Assembly (NCBI GenBank): GCA_029990175.1 | Contig: JARKIP010000053.1 | Location: forward strand, 18,680,001 to 18,744,000 | Length of the DNA stretch: 64,000 nucleotides | Origin: Petunia secreta | Lineage: Eukaryota > Streptophyta > Magnoliopsida > Solanales > Solanaceae | Direction: 5' to 3' | Shown here: piece after piece, positions 10,088-21,415 of the stretch | How positions within the stretch are numbered: position 1 is the first letter of the stretch | Layout of the letters: every line of letters begins with the position of its first letter | Position numbers and translations under genes: made by a program | The notes under the pieces: model-generated | What the model was told of the DNA's origin: nothing | Databases searched by the model: none | What the model saw: the letters and a program-made list of their open reading frames with translations, nothing else

Positions 10088-12552
10088 TGACACGGCCTAG
10101 ATTTCTAGATAGGTCGTGCGGGTACCCGACATCCTCCCCTAGACCTGACGGGCGACCCTTACCAATTGAATTAGGAAAATAAATATAAATTCAACTCCTT
10201 AAATGAAAATAAGACTTAGACAAAGCACATGCATACTGTTACTGCTAAGATGTACAAAGAAATTACAGCTGACTACCGAGCATATTAGGTTTAGGGCTAT
10301 CCAGAGTAGACATCTAAGAGTACAAAAGAATACATTCGTCTCTTGAAGGGAGAAAAATTCAACTGAAAGAATAAACATAAAACTTGTGGCCATCCTGAAT
10401 AAAAGCTGGCTCACCCTGACAGCTGAAGTCGTCTTCACTCCTTAAAAACGTGGTGAACTCAACATTGGAGCGAACCTACCGAAACAAAATAAATAGACAA
10501 GAAACAAACAATAAACAAAGGTGAGTCGAAAGGACTCAATAAGTGGGGGCAGACTAGCCACCTCAAAGAATAGGATAGCTGGCCAGGGAGAAGAGCTAAG
10601 CAAATACAGATCAGAAACACATACAACTAAATCATATAAACCAATTAGGGAGAATAGATAGCCAGAAATATATAGGCAAACTGAAATATGTCCACAACAT
10701 AGTATACATACCGCATACATAAAACACAACACAATAGTCACACACTGTACAACAATCGGTGTAATGAAATAGAATGAATGCAGTATGATGCAAGGGTCAC
10801 ATATGCCCGTAATCCCGTCCCGAAGTGGAATACTCCTGCATTTGAGGGGAATAAAATCTAATAACCAACTGGAGCAGAATACTTCTTCTCCTGAGGCGGA
10901 ATACTCCTGCACCCGAGATAATATAAAGCTGAGGCGGAATTCTCCTGCACTCACTTTCTGACATAAGAGCGGAATACTCCTGCTTCTGGGCGGAATACTC
11001 CTGCACCCGAGATAATATAAAGCTGAGGCGGAATACTCCTGCACTCAGTATCTGATATAAGAGCGGAATACTCCTGCTCCTGGGGCGGAATACTCCTGCA
11101 CCCGAGTTAATATAAAGCTGAGGCGGAATACACCTGCACTCAGTATCTGACATAGCAGGCCATAATCAGAACACATGATATATATGAATGTGGTATGATG
11201 CAATAAGAACCCTTCACCGGTGCGGGACTCTCATCGACTACCGGGAAGTAAATGCAATATATGTCAAGCTTACAACCAGAATACAAGGCTTCCATGCTCA
11301 ATGCAATACCAACAACAGGGCATAACATATAATATACAATGTAAATCTAAAACTAAGGCGTAGTGAGTATGCCTATCGGCAGCTACACATGTAAGGAACA
11401 CGTGGTAGAATATCCACAAGGCCAAACGCCAACAAAGAAATGAATATAATCACTTACCTTGTTCCAAAGTTAGCATTGCTATTCAACAAATGCATTGTTC
11501 TTTGGATTCACTACCAAACGATCCTGCTCTATTCAATTAGCACAAAAATATATCAAATAAGGCTAAAGGCTTCATTCCTTACTTCTTAGGGTAATCCGGT
11601 TAGGAACCTGATACTCTATTCGCATATGCGATATGCAGGCCAAGCCTATGTACAGAGTTCAAAATCACCTAACCAAATCCTAAAAAAACTACATTTACGG
11701 GATGCCCATAACTCTTTGAGTATGAATATATAATCAATTCCATTACTAGGGTCAAATTACCCTTTAAACTATCAATTTAACTTATTAGAATGATGTCTAA
11801 TATCCAAGTTTCTACCATTAAGATATATTCAAAGACACGTAATAAACTGAAATAATGAACTAATATCATTACCTGAATGTTCCGGGGTAAAAATTATATT
11901 TTTTTCCTTCTCCTTTTCCTTTTCTTCCTCTCTTTACGTTTTCTGCTTTCTGTTTCTCGTCTTTCATTTTTGCTTCCGTTGTTGCTTGAGTGTTAGCTAA
12001 GGAATAAATTTCCTTAGCCACCGCCCATAGTTAGCTCTTATCCTTTTCTTTTTTTCTTTTTTTTCCTTTTCCTTTAAAACTTGCTGCTACGATAAAAATT
12101 AAAACGAAACCCTACGAAATTCGAAATAATCAAGTTATACAAAATTTATGTGATGTACTGGTTAAGGTGGATCTCGAATCGGATTCTTGAAACTCAAGAT
12201 GCAAATTAAACGAAAAAAGATTAAATTATTAATTTTCAGAATTTTAGTGGAAACTATCCGAACGACTTTGAAATTTACTTCTGAAAGTTCATACAAGTTA
12301 AAAATAATCATATGAACCTAATGACGCCTTCAGATTTTGAGCCAAAGTTCATTCGCAAAAGTCGAGCTCGAAAATCTCTTTTTAAGATTTATCGCTAACG
12401 AAAATTGAAACCTTCTTCCGATACCTACCAAACGAGGCCCGATTTAACTCAAATATCACAGAAAAGTTCTGATGGACCTTATGAAGTTGTTAAATCTATC
12501 GGCACGCCAATCGAAATCCTATCTCCCGAAACGACTACCTAAGGTGGTTTCA
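10088..12552 (-). repeat. 5' LTR of Element 1 (2465 bp)
   Basis: Full-length partner of 5047-7041. It carries a shorter version of the same minisatellite and the segment lost from the other copy. The left end TGACACGGCC...GGTCGTG and the right end CGAAACGACTACC...GGTGGTTTCA both form terminal hairpins. No coding signature. Confidence 0.9.
10820..11140. repeat. LTR minisatellite, shorter allele
   Basis: About eight copies of the GGAATACTCCTGC-type unit, homologous to 5780-6175. Confidence 0.88.
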
Positions 12553-13125
12553 TAAGTCAAGTGGGCACGACAGTCTAGGTAGGCATTACCGCAAGGAAAT
12601 GTCATTTGGAACCAAGACTTGGTGGTGGACAAGTATTGGCTCGCGTTAAAGAAAGGCAGCTGCATGTGTCGTGAACATGAGATGCAGTTGGGCAGCTTCT
12701 GCAACTCTAAGGCGGTTTTGCATATGTGTATTATCTTGTATTTATGTTTTTATTGTTAAACTAGAATGTCCTAGGTAGTTGGGGATGTCAACTACTATTA
12801 AGCTAAGTGTCAAAACATGAGTTGGGAAGTGTTCTATGCTAAGGCTACACTATATATAGTTGAAGGTTTTTGTAGGCAAAACACTAGAGTGTTGACTTGT
12901 GTTTTGGCCTAAGTGTTCAGATTTTGTTGTCTTTGTATTTTCGGATATTAATACAAAGTTGAGAATAGGTTATTTCCCATACATGCTATGTATTCTTTGC
13001 TTTACTTGTGCCAAAAATATTCTAAGTCCTTAGACCCAAAACGAAAGAGAGAAAACAAGGAATGCTGAAATAGTGTGGGTTGTTTGCTGTGCAGCGTTAA
13101 AGTGCAAAAACTTAACCCCATAACA
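12553..13125 (+). repeat. Right part of the LTR split by Element 1
   Basis: Continues 4607-5046. It contains the TATA box CTATATATAG near 12850 and ends ...CCCCATAACA two bases before an iMet primer site. The whole LTR would be about 1.0 kb. Class is unresolved; the leader that follows has a short gag-like frame. Confidence 0.6.
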
Positions 13126-13127
13126 AC

Positions 13128-13138
13128 TGGTATCAGAG
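13128..13138 (+). other. Primer binding site (initiator tRNA-Met type)
   Basis: TGGTATCAGAG lies two bases after the LTR end at 13125. It marks the start of the internal region of the older element. Confidence 0.85.
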
Positions 13139-13334
13139 TGTAGCTGTTGGATTTGTGGCTGGTGTAAAAACTCCAAGTAACTCAAAACTTAGTGATTGTG
13201 TGGCTAAAATAGAGGCGCTGGTTATACTGACAGACTATGCGATGGATCTGGTTGATATTTTGACTCAGATTGGGTGTTTGCAAGCAGATCTGGATGCAAA
13301 ATGATTATGATTCAAGTCTGGAGAAGGATTGCTA
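13139..13334 (+). pseudogene. Truncated leader and gag start of the older element
   Basis: A short frame near 13195-13305 reads CVAKIEALVILTDYAMDLVD and continues through QADLDAK to a stop. It resembles the coiled-coil N-terminus of a retrotransposon Gag. The segment is cut at 13335 by the 5' LTR of the Athila-like element. Identification is weak because of its length. Confidence 0.4.
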
Positions 13335-14829
13335 TGTTGGTATTTTGTGCTTAATTGTAACTCATTACGACTAGCATTTAGCCTATTTTGTGATTTTATT
13401 TGAATGAATCTTATGTTAGTCTTCATGTTTCAGGTTTTTAAGAGAATTTACATACTAAGCCGAAGAAAATGTACAAAAGAGCAAATCCAAGTGTGCTTTG
13501 GCTACAAAAGTGAGAAACATGAAAACAAGGCAGCAGTGGAAAGGGCGCCTCGCCAAACAAGAGGCTAGAAGGCCAGCCATCCACCAAAGGAAAGGAAGTT
13601 CACAGCAACCAGTTGCGTAGAAGGGCAACCCACCTATATTTATGCGGAATTCATCCGGCAGCCCTACAGAATGAGAGGCGACACTGCCGGTTGGTATAGA
13701 GAGTTAAGAAAATCTGCGACACTGTGGTGTTGGCCACAAACGGAAGGGCGGCTTGCGTAACCTGCACCGCACAATAAAATGTGAGTTAGCAAAGTCAAAG
13801 CTGTGAGCCAGCAACCAAATGTGCGGATCACCTAACAAGAGGCGGCCTGGCGTAAAAGCAGGGAAAATGGTATTTTTGTAAATATTAGCTTATTTTTTGA
13901 AACCCATGCCTATAAATAGGATGTTATGCCTCCGAGAAAACAGACTTCTTTTAGCCTAGAATATTACTTTAAAGCTTTTGAATATTCTTGGAAGTGAAAG
14001 CAGGGTTTCTACTTGAATTTTTGTAAGGATTACTTTCGTTAATCTAAATTTTTACATGATTCTTGCCATTTGATCTTTAAATATGTGTGTGTTAGACCGT
14101 AGTATGAGTAGCTAAACTCATACTAGGGGTTTATTCATGAAGACATGATTATCTTAGCTTAATAATTTATAAAATTAATGGGTTAACATAATTCTAGCTC
14201 TCCATCGCACTTTCTTAAATAGGGTTTAAGGCACTGCCATACTTGAATTTAACCCTACCTTGCTTTCATCGCCTGAAAGGGGTTGAAGGCGTAGGTTAAT
14301 GGAGACTAGAGAATTTGGGTTATATTGGTTGCGACCTACCCCATCTAAAGGGGTCGACCTAAATAGGTCCACCAAGCTCGGGTCTTTGGAAAAGGGTTTC
14401 TAGCGCTTTATTATTGATCCAAGAGGCCTTGATAAAGTAAACTCCTTCCTATACCAAGAGAGTTTTTTGGAACGCATTAGAGGTCCGACCATTAATGTTA
14501 CCCATAAGATTTATGAGATTAATATAGGTATTTAGCTAAGAGAACCTTGTTGGATTGGATAAACCCTAGCTCATTCCCATAAGTTTACCCCATAACCATT
14601 ATTTAGTTGTTTTTACATTAATTGCTCAATTTAGCTATAGTTAACACTTGCAACCTTAATTATTAGGAACATTATGAACCATGCTTATGACCCGTAACTA
14701 TTCAACCTAAGACTAATAGGTTATCTTGCTAGCTCCCTGTGGAAATCAACCCTGACTTATATGTTGGGTACTATTATCTTTGACGACCGCCCCATCACTC
14801 TTTGAGGTGAGTAGATTGAGCGTGGATCA
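13335..14829 (+). repeat. 5' LTR of the Athila-like element (about 1.5 kb)
   Basis: Starts TGTTGGTATTTTGTGC and ends near ...GTGGATCA just before the primer site. A TATA box sits at 13910-13919. The part upstream of it is rich in GGCGCC, GCGGAA and similar GC palindromes. The 3' edge is set by the primer site and could be off by a few bases. Confidence 0.7.
13910..13919 (+). promoter_or_regulatory. TATA box of the Athila-like 5' LTR
   Basis: CTATAAATAG about 575 bp into the LTR, followed by GC-rich sequence. Likely origin of the genomic transcript. Confidence 0.6.
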
Positions 14830-14832
14830 AAT

Positions 14833-14852
14833 TTCGGCGTCGTTTCCCGGGA
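14833..14852 (+). other. Degenerate primer binding site (tRNA-Asp-like)
   Basis: TTCGGCGTCGTTTCCCGGGA resembles the tRNA-Asp primer site TGGCGCCGTTGCCGGGGA used by Athila elements, with one insertion and about three changes. Its place just after the LTR supports the reading. Confidence 0.55.
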
Positions 14853-14956
14853 GCTACGACACATCTATTAGGTTGAATATTTCGTGTTCTAGTTTTGTTA
14901 GTTGTTTCTACATTTTACCTCGTGCTTCGTTTTACCGCGTGTAGGTAAATTCAAGT

Positions 14957-16569
14957 ATGAGAAGGAATCCGGATAGAGCTATGAGGAACCACCTGTACAA
15001 CCGTGCTAATGAGGGAGTTCCATTTCCAAATGCTCCAATTGTTCCGAATGATTATTATGATGAGTCCGAGGATGAATATGATGACACTCCTCTTAGTGAG
15101 GAGCGTTATGGAATTTATGGTGCATTTGAAGAAAATGAAGACCCGCAAGTGGAGAATGCAACCCCAAATGATGTAATCCCTCATGGCAATGCTCAAGCCA
15201 GTGAGGGAGTTTGAGTTGGTAACAATGATGGTGTTGCGGGCAATGCAAATCGAAGAGGCAACAATACTAATACAAGAGGCCGAGGTGCAAACCGAGGAGG
15301 CTGTGGTGCTCAAGGTAATAGAAGAGCCAATGCCAATCGGGTGAATGTTTGCAATAACAACCGGAACCAAAGGAATGCATGCAAGGGGTGGTCGAAATGA
15401 TAATCAACATGTTTAAGAATTGGAAGATTCGGAGGAAGAAGTAGGCTCTGAAACTTTGGCAAGTGCCATTGTGCCACCACCAATCCGTGGGAATGTGACT
15501 TTCAATACCCCACAAGCGATTCTTCATGGACTTGATCAAAATGGACTTTTTTGTGGAGGAAAACATGATGACGCAACGGAACATTTGAGGAATTTTGTGC
15601 AAACGTGTTATCTTTATAAATCCGTACATTGTATGAAAGAGTCTTTACGCCTAAGAGTCTTTCCCTATTCTCTATCGGGGAAGGCCTATGCATGGTTAAA
15701 CAAGCTACCAAAGAATTCAATTTACACTTGGGAAGAACTTGTAAAGAAATTTTTGGTAAAGTTCTTGCCTAAAGGCAAGCAAGCATCAGTGAGAGACAAG
15801 GTGTATATGTTCAAGCAAGATCCTACCGATTCATTGTATGAAGCATGGGAAGCTTTTCTAGAGGTTTTGCTATAGTATCCAACTCATGGTTTTGAAGTTG
15901 ATATGCTCTTACAATATTTCTAGCAAGGGCTCAATAAGAATAACCAATCGGCTGTGAAAAACTTATGTGGAGGTGCTATCATGGACCATACTTTTCAAGA
16001 GGTCAAGAAAATTCTCAACAAAGTTGCCAAACAATCTCTAGATTGGCAATCAAGAGCTCAAAATCCAAACAGTGAAGGAGGAATGAGCCAAATGATGATG
16101 AAAAGATTTGAAGATCAAGCGGAACAAATGGCTCGAATCATGACCAACATTGAGCTCCTTAGAGGTGTCGAGGAAGAAAAGGAGAAAAAGGCAAGTAAGG
16201 TAGAAAATATTCAAGTTACAAACACAAACCACCAAGTAGCCCCAATTGGGTATGTCAACCCTGGAGGTCCATCTCTAAACCTTCTTCAAAGAGGGCAAGA
16301 GGAGTGTTTTCCGGAGCAATGTTTCAATGTCCAAAATGAAGAAGAAGCCAATTTTGTGGCTTACCAACAATGTGGTTATCAAAGGCCGTATCAACAAGGC
16401 ACATGGAGGCAAGATCAAGGAAGACAAAATTGGAGCAACAATCAAGGTGGAAGGGGAGTTGGTGCTTTGCAAAGCTACGCACCAAGAGCTCCTTACAAGC
16501 AATGTGAGAATGAAGGGAGAAGTCAATCGAAATTGGAAGAGATGATGGGAGAAGTCCTCAAGAATTAAG
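14957..16569 (+). pseudogene. Athila-type gag, with stops
   Basis: The N-terminal frame starts at the ATG at 14957 and gives an 85-residue acidic, Asn-rich piece ending at 15214. An Arg/Gly/Asn-rich stretch and a frameshift near 15380 follow. The capsid core lies at 15420-15875, with LRVFPYSLSGKAYAWLNKLP and TWEELVKKFLVKFLP, a typical Athila-like retrotrans_gag region. Stops occur at 15873 and about 15922. The C-terminal part, 15954-16568, holds a coiled coil and a Gln/Tyr/Arg-rich tail. Gag would package the RNA in cytoplasmic particles. This copy is not translatable as one protein. Confidence 0.85.
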
Positions 16570-17734
16570 AAAGTTATAGCGGTGATTTCAAGGAGATTAA
16601 GCAAATGGTCAATGCTCATAGTACTTCCATCAAAGCTCTTGAATCTCAAATGAGCACTATTTCTCACCAAGTGAACCAAAGACCTCAAGGAGTACTGCCA
16701 ATTGACACGGTGGTGAATCCTAAGAGGAATGGGAAAGATCATGTTATGGCTGATAAGGAGTGCAAAAACATGGGAAGATCCTAAATCAAAAGGAGATGTA
16801 GATGAAGTAGAAATGCAAATGGGAGAGCAAAACAAGGAGGAGGAGGAGGTACACCAACACGAGGCAAATGATGTGGAAGTAGAGATTTCAAGAAATAAAG
16901 TTGATAATGAGGCGATCCCTCAAGAACCAACCACCGAAGTCGCTACCTCTCAAAAAGCAAAACCAAAGAAAACTCCACCACCCAAACAAAGCCTTCCTGG
17001 TCCAAGCTCCATTCCCAAAATTCCACTTCCTTTCCCACAAAAGAGTATGAAACAAAAGAAAGCATCTCAAGCTAAGAAAAATTGGGATAAAATAGCATCA
17101 ACATCTATCAACCTCTCCTTGGTTGACACATTGAGCCAAATGCCAAATGCTGCAAAGCATGTGAAAGATCTTGTGATCAAGAAAAATTATGAGGATTATG
17201 AGCCAAACAAGGTGACTCATCAATGTAGTTCAATTGTCTCAAAGTATATGGCAAGGAAGATGGAGGACCCCGGAGCCTTCACGATTCCATGCACAATTGG
17301 AGGGAAGCATTTCCCTAAAGCTTTATGTGATCTTGGAGCTACCATCAATTTGATGCCATATGCACTGTACAAGACCTTGACTACCAAGGAAATTCCTAAA
17401 GCTACCAATATGAATTTGCAAATGACCGACCACTCCATGAAGCAACCAATTGGAGTTGTCACCAATGTTTTAGTGAAGGTGGAGAAGTTTATATTCCCGG
17501 CAAAATTTTGTGATCTTAGATTGTCCGGTGGACTTTGATGTCCTCATTATTCTTGGGCGTCCAGTTTTAGCTATCGGGAGAGCACTTTGTGATATGGAGA
17601 AGGGAGAACTTACATTCTTTTTCAATGGTGAGAAAGTTGTGTTTCATATATGCGAAACATTGAAACAACCCATGGAGGAGGAAGCCACTTGTTCTTATAT
17701 GGACATTGTCGTGGAAGCACTTGTGGAAAAATAG
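16570..17734 (+). pseudogene. Athila-type aspartic protease region
   Basis: The frame 16729-17538 has a low-complexity linker (Pro, Lys, Glu), then the protease domain: MEDPGAFTIPCTIGGKHFP, then LCDLGATINLMP with the catalytic Asp. D-L-G-A in place of D-T-G-A is normal for this lineage. The domain continues after a frameshift near 17510 into 17510-17734 (a DVLIILGRPVLA segment), ending at a TAG. The enzyme would cut the Gag-Pol polyprotein. The join to gag upstream is interrupted by a stop at 16566. Confidence 0.88.
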
Positions 17735-17760
17735 AGATTTTAATGAGTTAAGCGGATGAA

Positions 17761-18909
17761 TTGGCCGCGGTGATTTGGAACATGGATATTGATAGTGAGA
17801 AGAGTGTTGCCGAATGTGTGAAAGAATTGGAAGGACTTGGCACTAAACCCTATGTTCCCAAAAAGCTTTCTCTTGACCTTGAAAACCGAACCATTCCTCC
17901 CACAAAGCCCTCCATTGAAGAACCTCCACAACTTGAACTCAAGGAATTTCCAAGTCACTTGAGTTACACTTTCCTAGGCCAAAAATCCACTCTTCCCATA
18001 ATTATCTCTTCCCACTTAACCAAAGAACAAAAATATCAATTAGTGAGAGTGGTGAAAAGAAGAATTAAAGCAATTGGGTGGACTCTTACAGACATAAGAG
18101 GCATTGACCCGGGAGTATGCACTCACAAGATTCTCCTTGAAGAAGTATGTAAGCCGATGGTGGAACACCAAAGGAGGTTGAATCCTCCAATGCAAGAAGT
18201 TGTCAAAAAGGAGATCATCAAATGGTTAGATACGGGGGTGATTGTTCCACTCTCGGATAGTGAATGGGTCTCACCCGTTCAATGTGTACCCAAAAAGGGA
18301 GGGATGACGGTAGTTCACAATGAGATAGGTGAAGCTACATCAACTCGAACCGTAACCAGTTGGCGAGTGTGCATGGACTACTGTAAGCTCAACAATGCAA
18401 CAAGAAAAGATCATTTCCCTACCTTTCATTGACCAAATGCTTAATATTGTTTTCTTGATGGATACTCGGGGTACAATCAAATCTCAATTGAAACAAATGA
18501 GCAAGATAAGACAACCTTCACATGTCTTTATGACACTTTTGCATTCCACAAAATGCCTTTTGGACTTTGCAATGCCTTGACCACTTTTTAAAGGTGTATG
18601 CTTGCACTCTTCCATGACATGATGGAGAATTTCTTAGAGGTGTTCATGGATGATTTCTCCGTAACAGGTGATTCTTTTGAAGATTGTTTGTCTAATTTGG
18701 AGAATGTCTTAGAGAGTTGTGAAGAGACCAAACTTGTGCTCAATTGGGAGAAATGCCATTTCCTCATTCAAGAAGGAATTATTCTAAGGCACAAGGTGTC
18801 CAAGAAAGGAATTGAAGTAGATCATGCAAAGATTGAATTCATCTCCAAACTTTTACCTCCAACAACCGTCAAAGGAGTGAGAAGCTTCTTGGTACATGCG
18901 GGATTTTAA
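17761..18909 (+). pseudogene. Athila-type reverse transcriptase, frameshifted
   Basis: 17761-18432 carries the connection and finger region: RRLNPPMQEVVKKEIIKWLD, SEWVSPVQCVPKKGG and SWRVCMDYCKLNNATRKDHF. A frameshift and a deletion near 18430 remove the residues that normally follow (the segment leading to CFLDGYSGY). The next part reads in another frame to about 18580. The palm motif is intact as EVFMDDFSV within 18598-18909, so the catalytic aspartates survive. A stop at 18907 ends this part. RT would copy the element RNA; this copy is non-functional. Confidence 0.9.
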
Positions 18910-19512
18910 CGCCGCTTCATCAAAGATTTCTCCAAGATTGGCAATCTATTATGCAAATTGTTGGAAAAAGATGCTAACTTTGAATTCAATGAAGCATGTT
19001 TGAAAGCCTTTGAACAAGTCAAAATGAGATTGACAACGGCACCGGTGATAGTGAGTCCAAGATGGGATCTTCTATTTGAGCTCATGTGTGATGCTAGCGA
19101 TGTTGCATTAGAATCCGTGCTTGGTCAAAGGGTTTAGAAGATATTTCACCCTATCTATTATGCTAGCAAAACCATGAACGGATCTCAACAAAACTACACG
19201 GTAACGGAGAAGGAGTTATTAGCCATTGTCTTTGGCTTCAAAAAGTTTTGGCCTTACTTGATTGGATCTAAGGTCATTGTGCATACTGATCATTCCGCAA
19301 TCCAATACTTAATGGGTAAGAAGGATTCAAAAGCAAGGTTGATTAGATTGGTTTTTTTGTTGCAATAATTTGATCTTAAGGTACTTAATAAAAAGGGAAC
19401 TAAGAATCAAGTGGCGGACCACTTATCCCATTTGGAAGAGGAGGGTCGCCCAAAAGAAACTCTTGAGATCAATGATTCTTTCCCGGATGAAAAGCTATTG
19501 GTGGTAGCTTAA
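18910..19512 (+). pseudogene. Athila-type RNase H, with stops; integrase missing
   Basis: Continuing the RT frame: RRFIKDFSKIGNLLCKLLEK, then LMCDASDVALESVLGQ, a stop at 19135, [30 protein letters not shown], a stop near 19366, and NQVADHLSHLEEEG. These are the RNase H core acidic positions and the ADHLSH motif that precedes integrase. Instead of the integrase HHCC and DDE domains, the sequence goes within about 30 bp to the CCGTCGTGCCGCGACGTTAA spacer that normally follows integrase. About 1.3 kb is therefore missing. Confidence 0.88.
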
Positions 19513-19539
19513 GAGGAAAAGTCCTTGAAGGTTGAGGTA

Positions 19540-20813
19540 ACACCGTCGTGCCGCGACGTTAAATCAAGCGCTTCTTGGGAGGCAGCCAAAGTTTTACGTT
19601 TTACACTTTTAGTTGTAATCATATAGTTAGTGTAAAATTTTCATGTGAAGTTCTGTGATGAATGCACTTGATTTTGGTTGGAGTGGTGTTGATGCAGGAA
19701 ACTGCAAGGATGAAAAGTGAGAAAAGTTGAAGAAGGGGAAAGGACCGCCGATTGAAGTGCGGAAGCAAAAGGGCGGTCCATCCTAAGGACATGAGGGGCG
19801 CCGGTACATGCAGTGAGCAAAATTTTTTTGCGGAGTGAAGGATGACTCAGCCTTGCATTAGGCGAGTCGCCCATCGAATTCCGCAGAACAATCGGCGGAC
19901 CAACCCCACTCATGCACACCAAAGAACTTAAGGCCCTTTTCGCCTTCACTTCGGCGACCCGCCGAATAAAATGCGGGCAGCCTCTTTCATGGGCCTAATG
20001 GGTTTTTACCCGACTATATAAGGCCCCAAGGTAAGTTTTCTTTTACTTTTTATCCCAATCGAGAAAGCACGACTACCAACCAACTGCTAATCCCTAGACT
20101 CGATTGAAGGTTCTTCTCAGATCTGGTAACAAATTCAACCCCTCGATTTAATTTTTATGTTTTACATGTGGGGTAGTTAAAAACTTCATGTTGGGGGTGG
20201 GTTTTGGTTTATTAAGCCTTATTCATGCTTAGGTTGATTTGAGGGTTTGTTCTTAATCTTCATTTCATGAAATTAGAACCCTAGAGTGTGTAGTGGATTT
20301 CCTTTGCTCTTAAGTAAGGAAATGAGAAGAAGAATAAGAAGAAGAAGAAGAGAGTGAAAACATAAATAATCAAAAACTTGACTTGAATGGCACCATGAAC
20401 GTACCTTGTGTGCTTTGAATCTTGAAAAAGTTTTGAACTTGGTGCGAAAAATGGTTGCCTTTTCATGAATTTTGGTCGAAATCATGGTCTCATTCTTGAG
20501 AGAAAATATGAGAGACGTGAGAAGTTGAAAAGACCACTTAAGAGTGTGTTTGAGGGTGTAAAGGGAAGTGGGAATGGAATATCTTGGAATCTGTGCACTG
20601 TAGTGGAAACCGGGCCAAGAACTCGGCAGGCCGCCGATGAGGCATGATGCCGCACAATTAAGTGCGGACAACACTAGGCGTGGCTGTACAAGAAAGTGTG
20701 AGGCCGCCTGTGTAAATAGTGAGCTCGAAAATTAGGCGAGCTGAGTTTGTCAATCGCATAAAAAAAGGGCGACTCCCCGACCCCTGTGGTCAAAAGTTGT
20801 GCGAGTCGCCTAA
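19540..20813 (+). other. Non-coding spacer between pol and the 3' ORF of the Athila-like element
   Basis: No credible frame. It is GC-palindrome rich: GGACCGCC (19741) can pair with GGGCGGTCC (19772), and CGGCGACCCGCCG lies near 19952. A TATA box is at 20014 and a splice-donor-like AAGGTAAGT at 20028-20036. Similar GGCGACTCGCC-type motifs continue on the other side of Element 2 at 50620-50810, which supports the idea that the two sides were once joined. Confidence 0.6.
20014..20023 (+). promoter_or_regulatory. Putative internal promoter upstream of the 3' ORF
   Basis: CTATATAAGG within the pol/3'-ORF spacer, followed by a donor-like AAGGTAAGT. After removal of Element 2 it would lie about 1.2 kb before the 3' ORF. 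It could give a subgenomic transcript; this is inferred from position and composition only. Confidence 0.35.
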
Positions 20814-20818
20814 ACCAA
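20814..20818 (+). repeat. Left target-site duplication of Element 2 (accaa)
   Basis: ACCAA directly before TGACAC at 20819. The identical ACCAA follows the right end at 50580-50584. Confidence 0.93.
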
Positions 20819-21415
20819 TGACACAACCCGGAATCCGGTTAGGCCGTGCGGGCAACCGACATCCTCCCCTAGACCCGTCGGGCGAACCCTTACCAATTAA
20901 ATTAGGAAAATAAATATAATAATTCATAAATAAGGACAAGACTACAAAAAAAAAAAAAAACACAGACATACTGATACCTCTAGCTGTACAAAAGAAATTA
21001 CAGCTGACTACCCAACATACTAGGTTTAGGGCTATCCATCTAGACATCTAAGAGAACAAAGAAGACAAATACCTCCTGAAGGGAGCAAGATGCAACTGAA
21101 ATAATAACCAATAAATTGGTGGCCATCCGAAATAAAAGCTAGCTCACCCTGACAGCTGAAGTCGTCTTCGCTCCTTCACAACGTGGCAAACTCAATCCTG
21201 GAGCGAACCTGCCAAAACGAAATAGATAGACAAGAAACAAACAACAAACAAGGGTGAGTCAAAAGGACTCAATAAGTGGGGCAGACTAGCCACCTCAAAG
21301 AATAAGATAGCTAGCCAGGGAGAAGAAAAACAGATAAACTAAATCCATCTTATTTGAACTATAAACAGGCAAAGCCAAATAATAACTGAAAACACGTATG
21401 GAATCATAAACAGCC
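20819..21415 (-). repeat. Element 2 3' LTR, left piece (before the array)
   Basis: Collinear with 48480-49075 of the partner LTR, including the (A)n run and the CTGACAGCTGAAG segment. It ends at ...CATAAACAGCC, where the array was inserted. Confidence 0.93.
21411..21415 (+). repeat. Left target-site duplication of the tandem array (cagcc)
   Basis: CAGCC before TGTTGAACC. It is repeated at 43826-43830. The partner LTR shows the unduplicated site near 49067-49071. Confidence 0.93.

Larger units (their letters stand above)
5047..12552 (-). mobile_element. Element 1: non-autonomous Ty3/gypsy LTR retrotransposon, minus strand
   Basis: The two LTRs are 5047-7041 and 10088-12552. An iMet primer site sits beside the right LTR and a polypurine tract beside the left one, which fixes the minus orientation. 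The flanking bases are TAAGG (5042-5046) and TAAGT (12553-12557), a 5-bp target duplication with one change. The 3.05 kb internal region keeps only gag remnants. No protease, reverse transcriptase, RNase H or integrase frame is visible. Element 2 (20819-50579) has the same ends, internal order and gag relic, and the LTR starting at 63940 belongs to the same family. Confidence 0.88.

Noticed and set aside
14951..15629. Minus-strand frames of 120-139 codons with hydrophobic stretches
   Set aside because: Antisense to Athila-type gag; no signature of their own.
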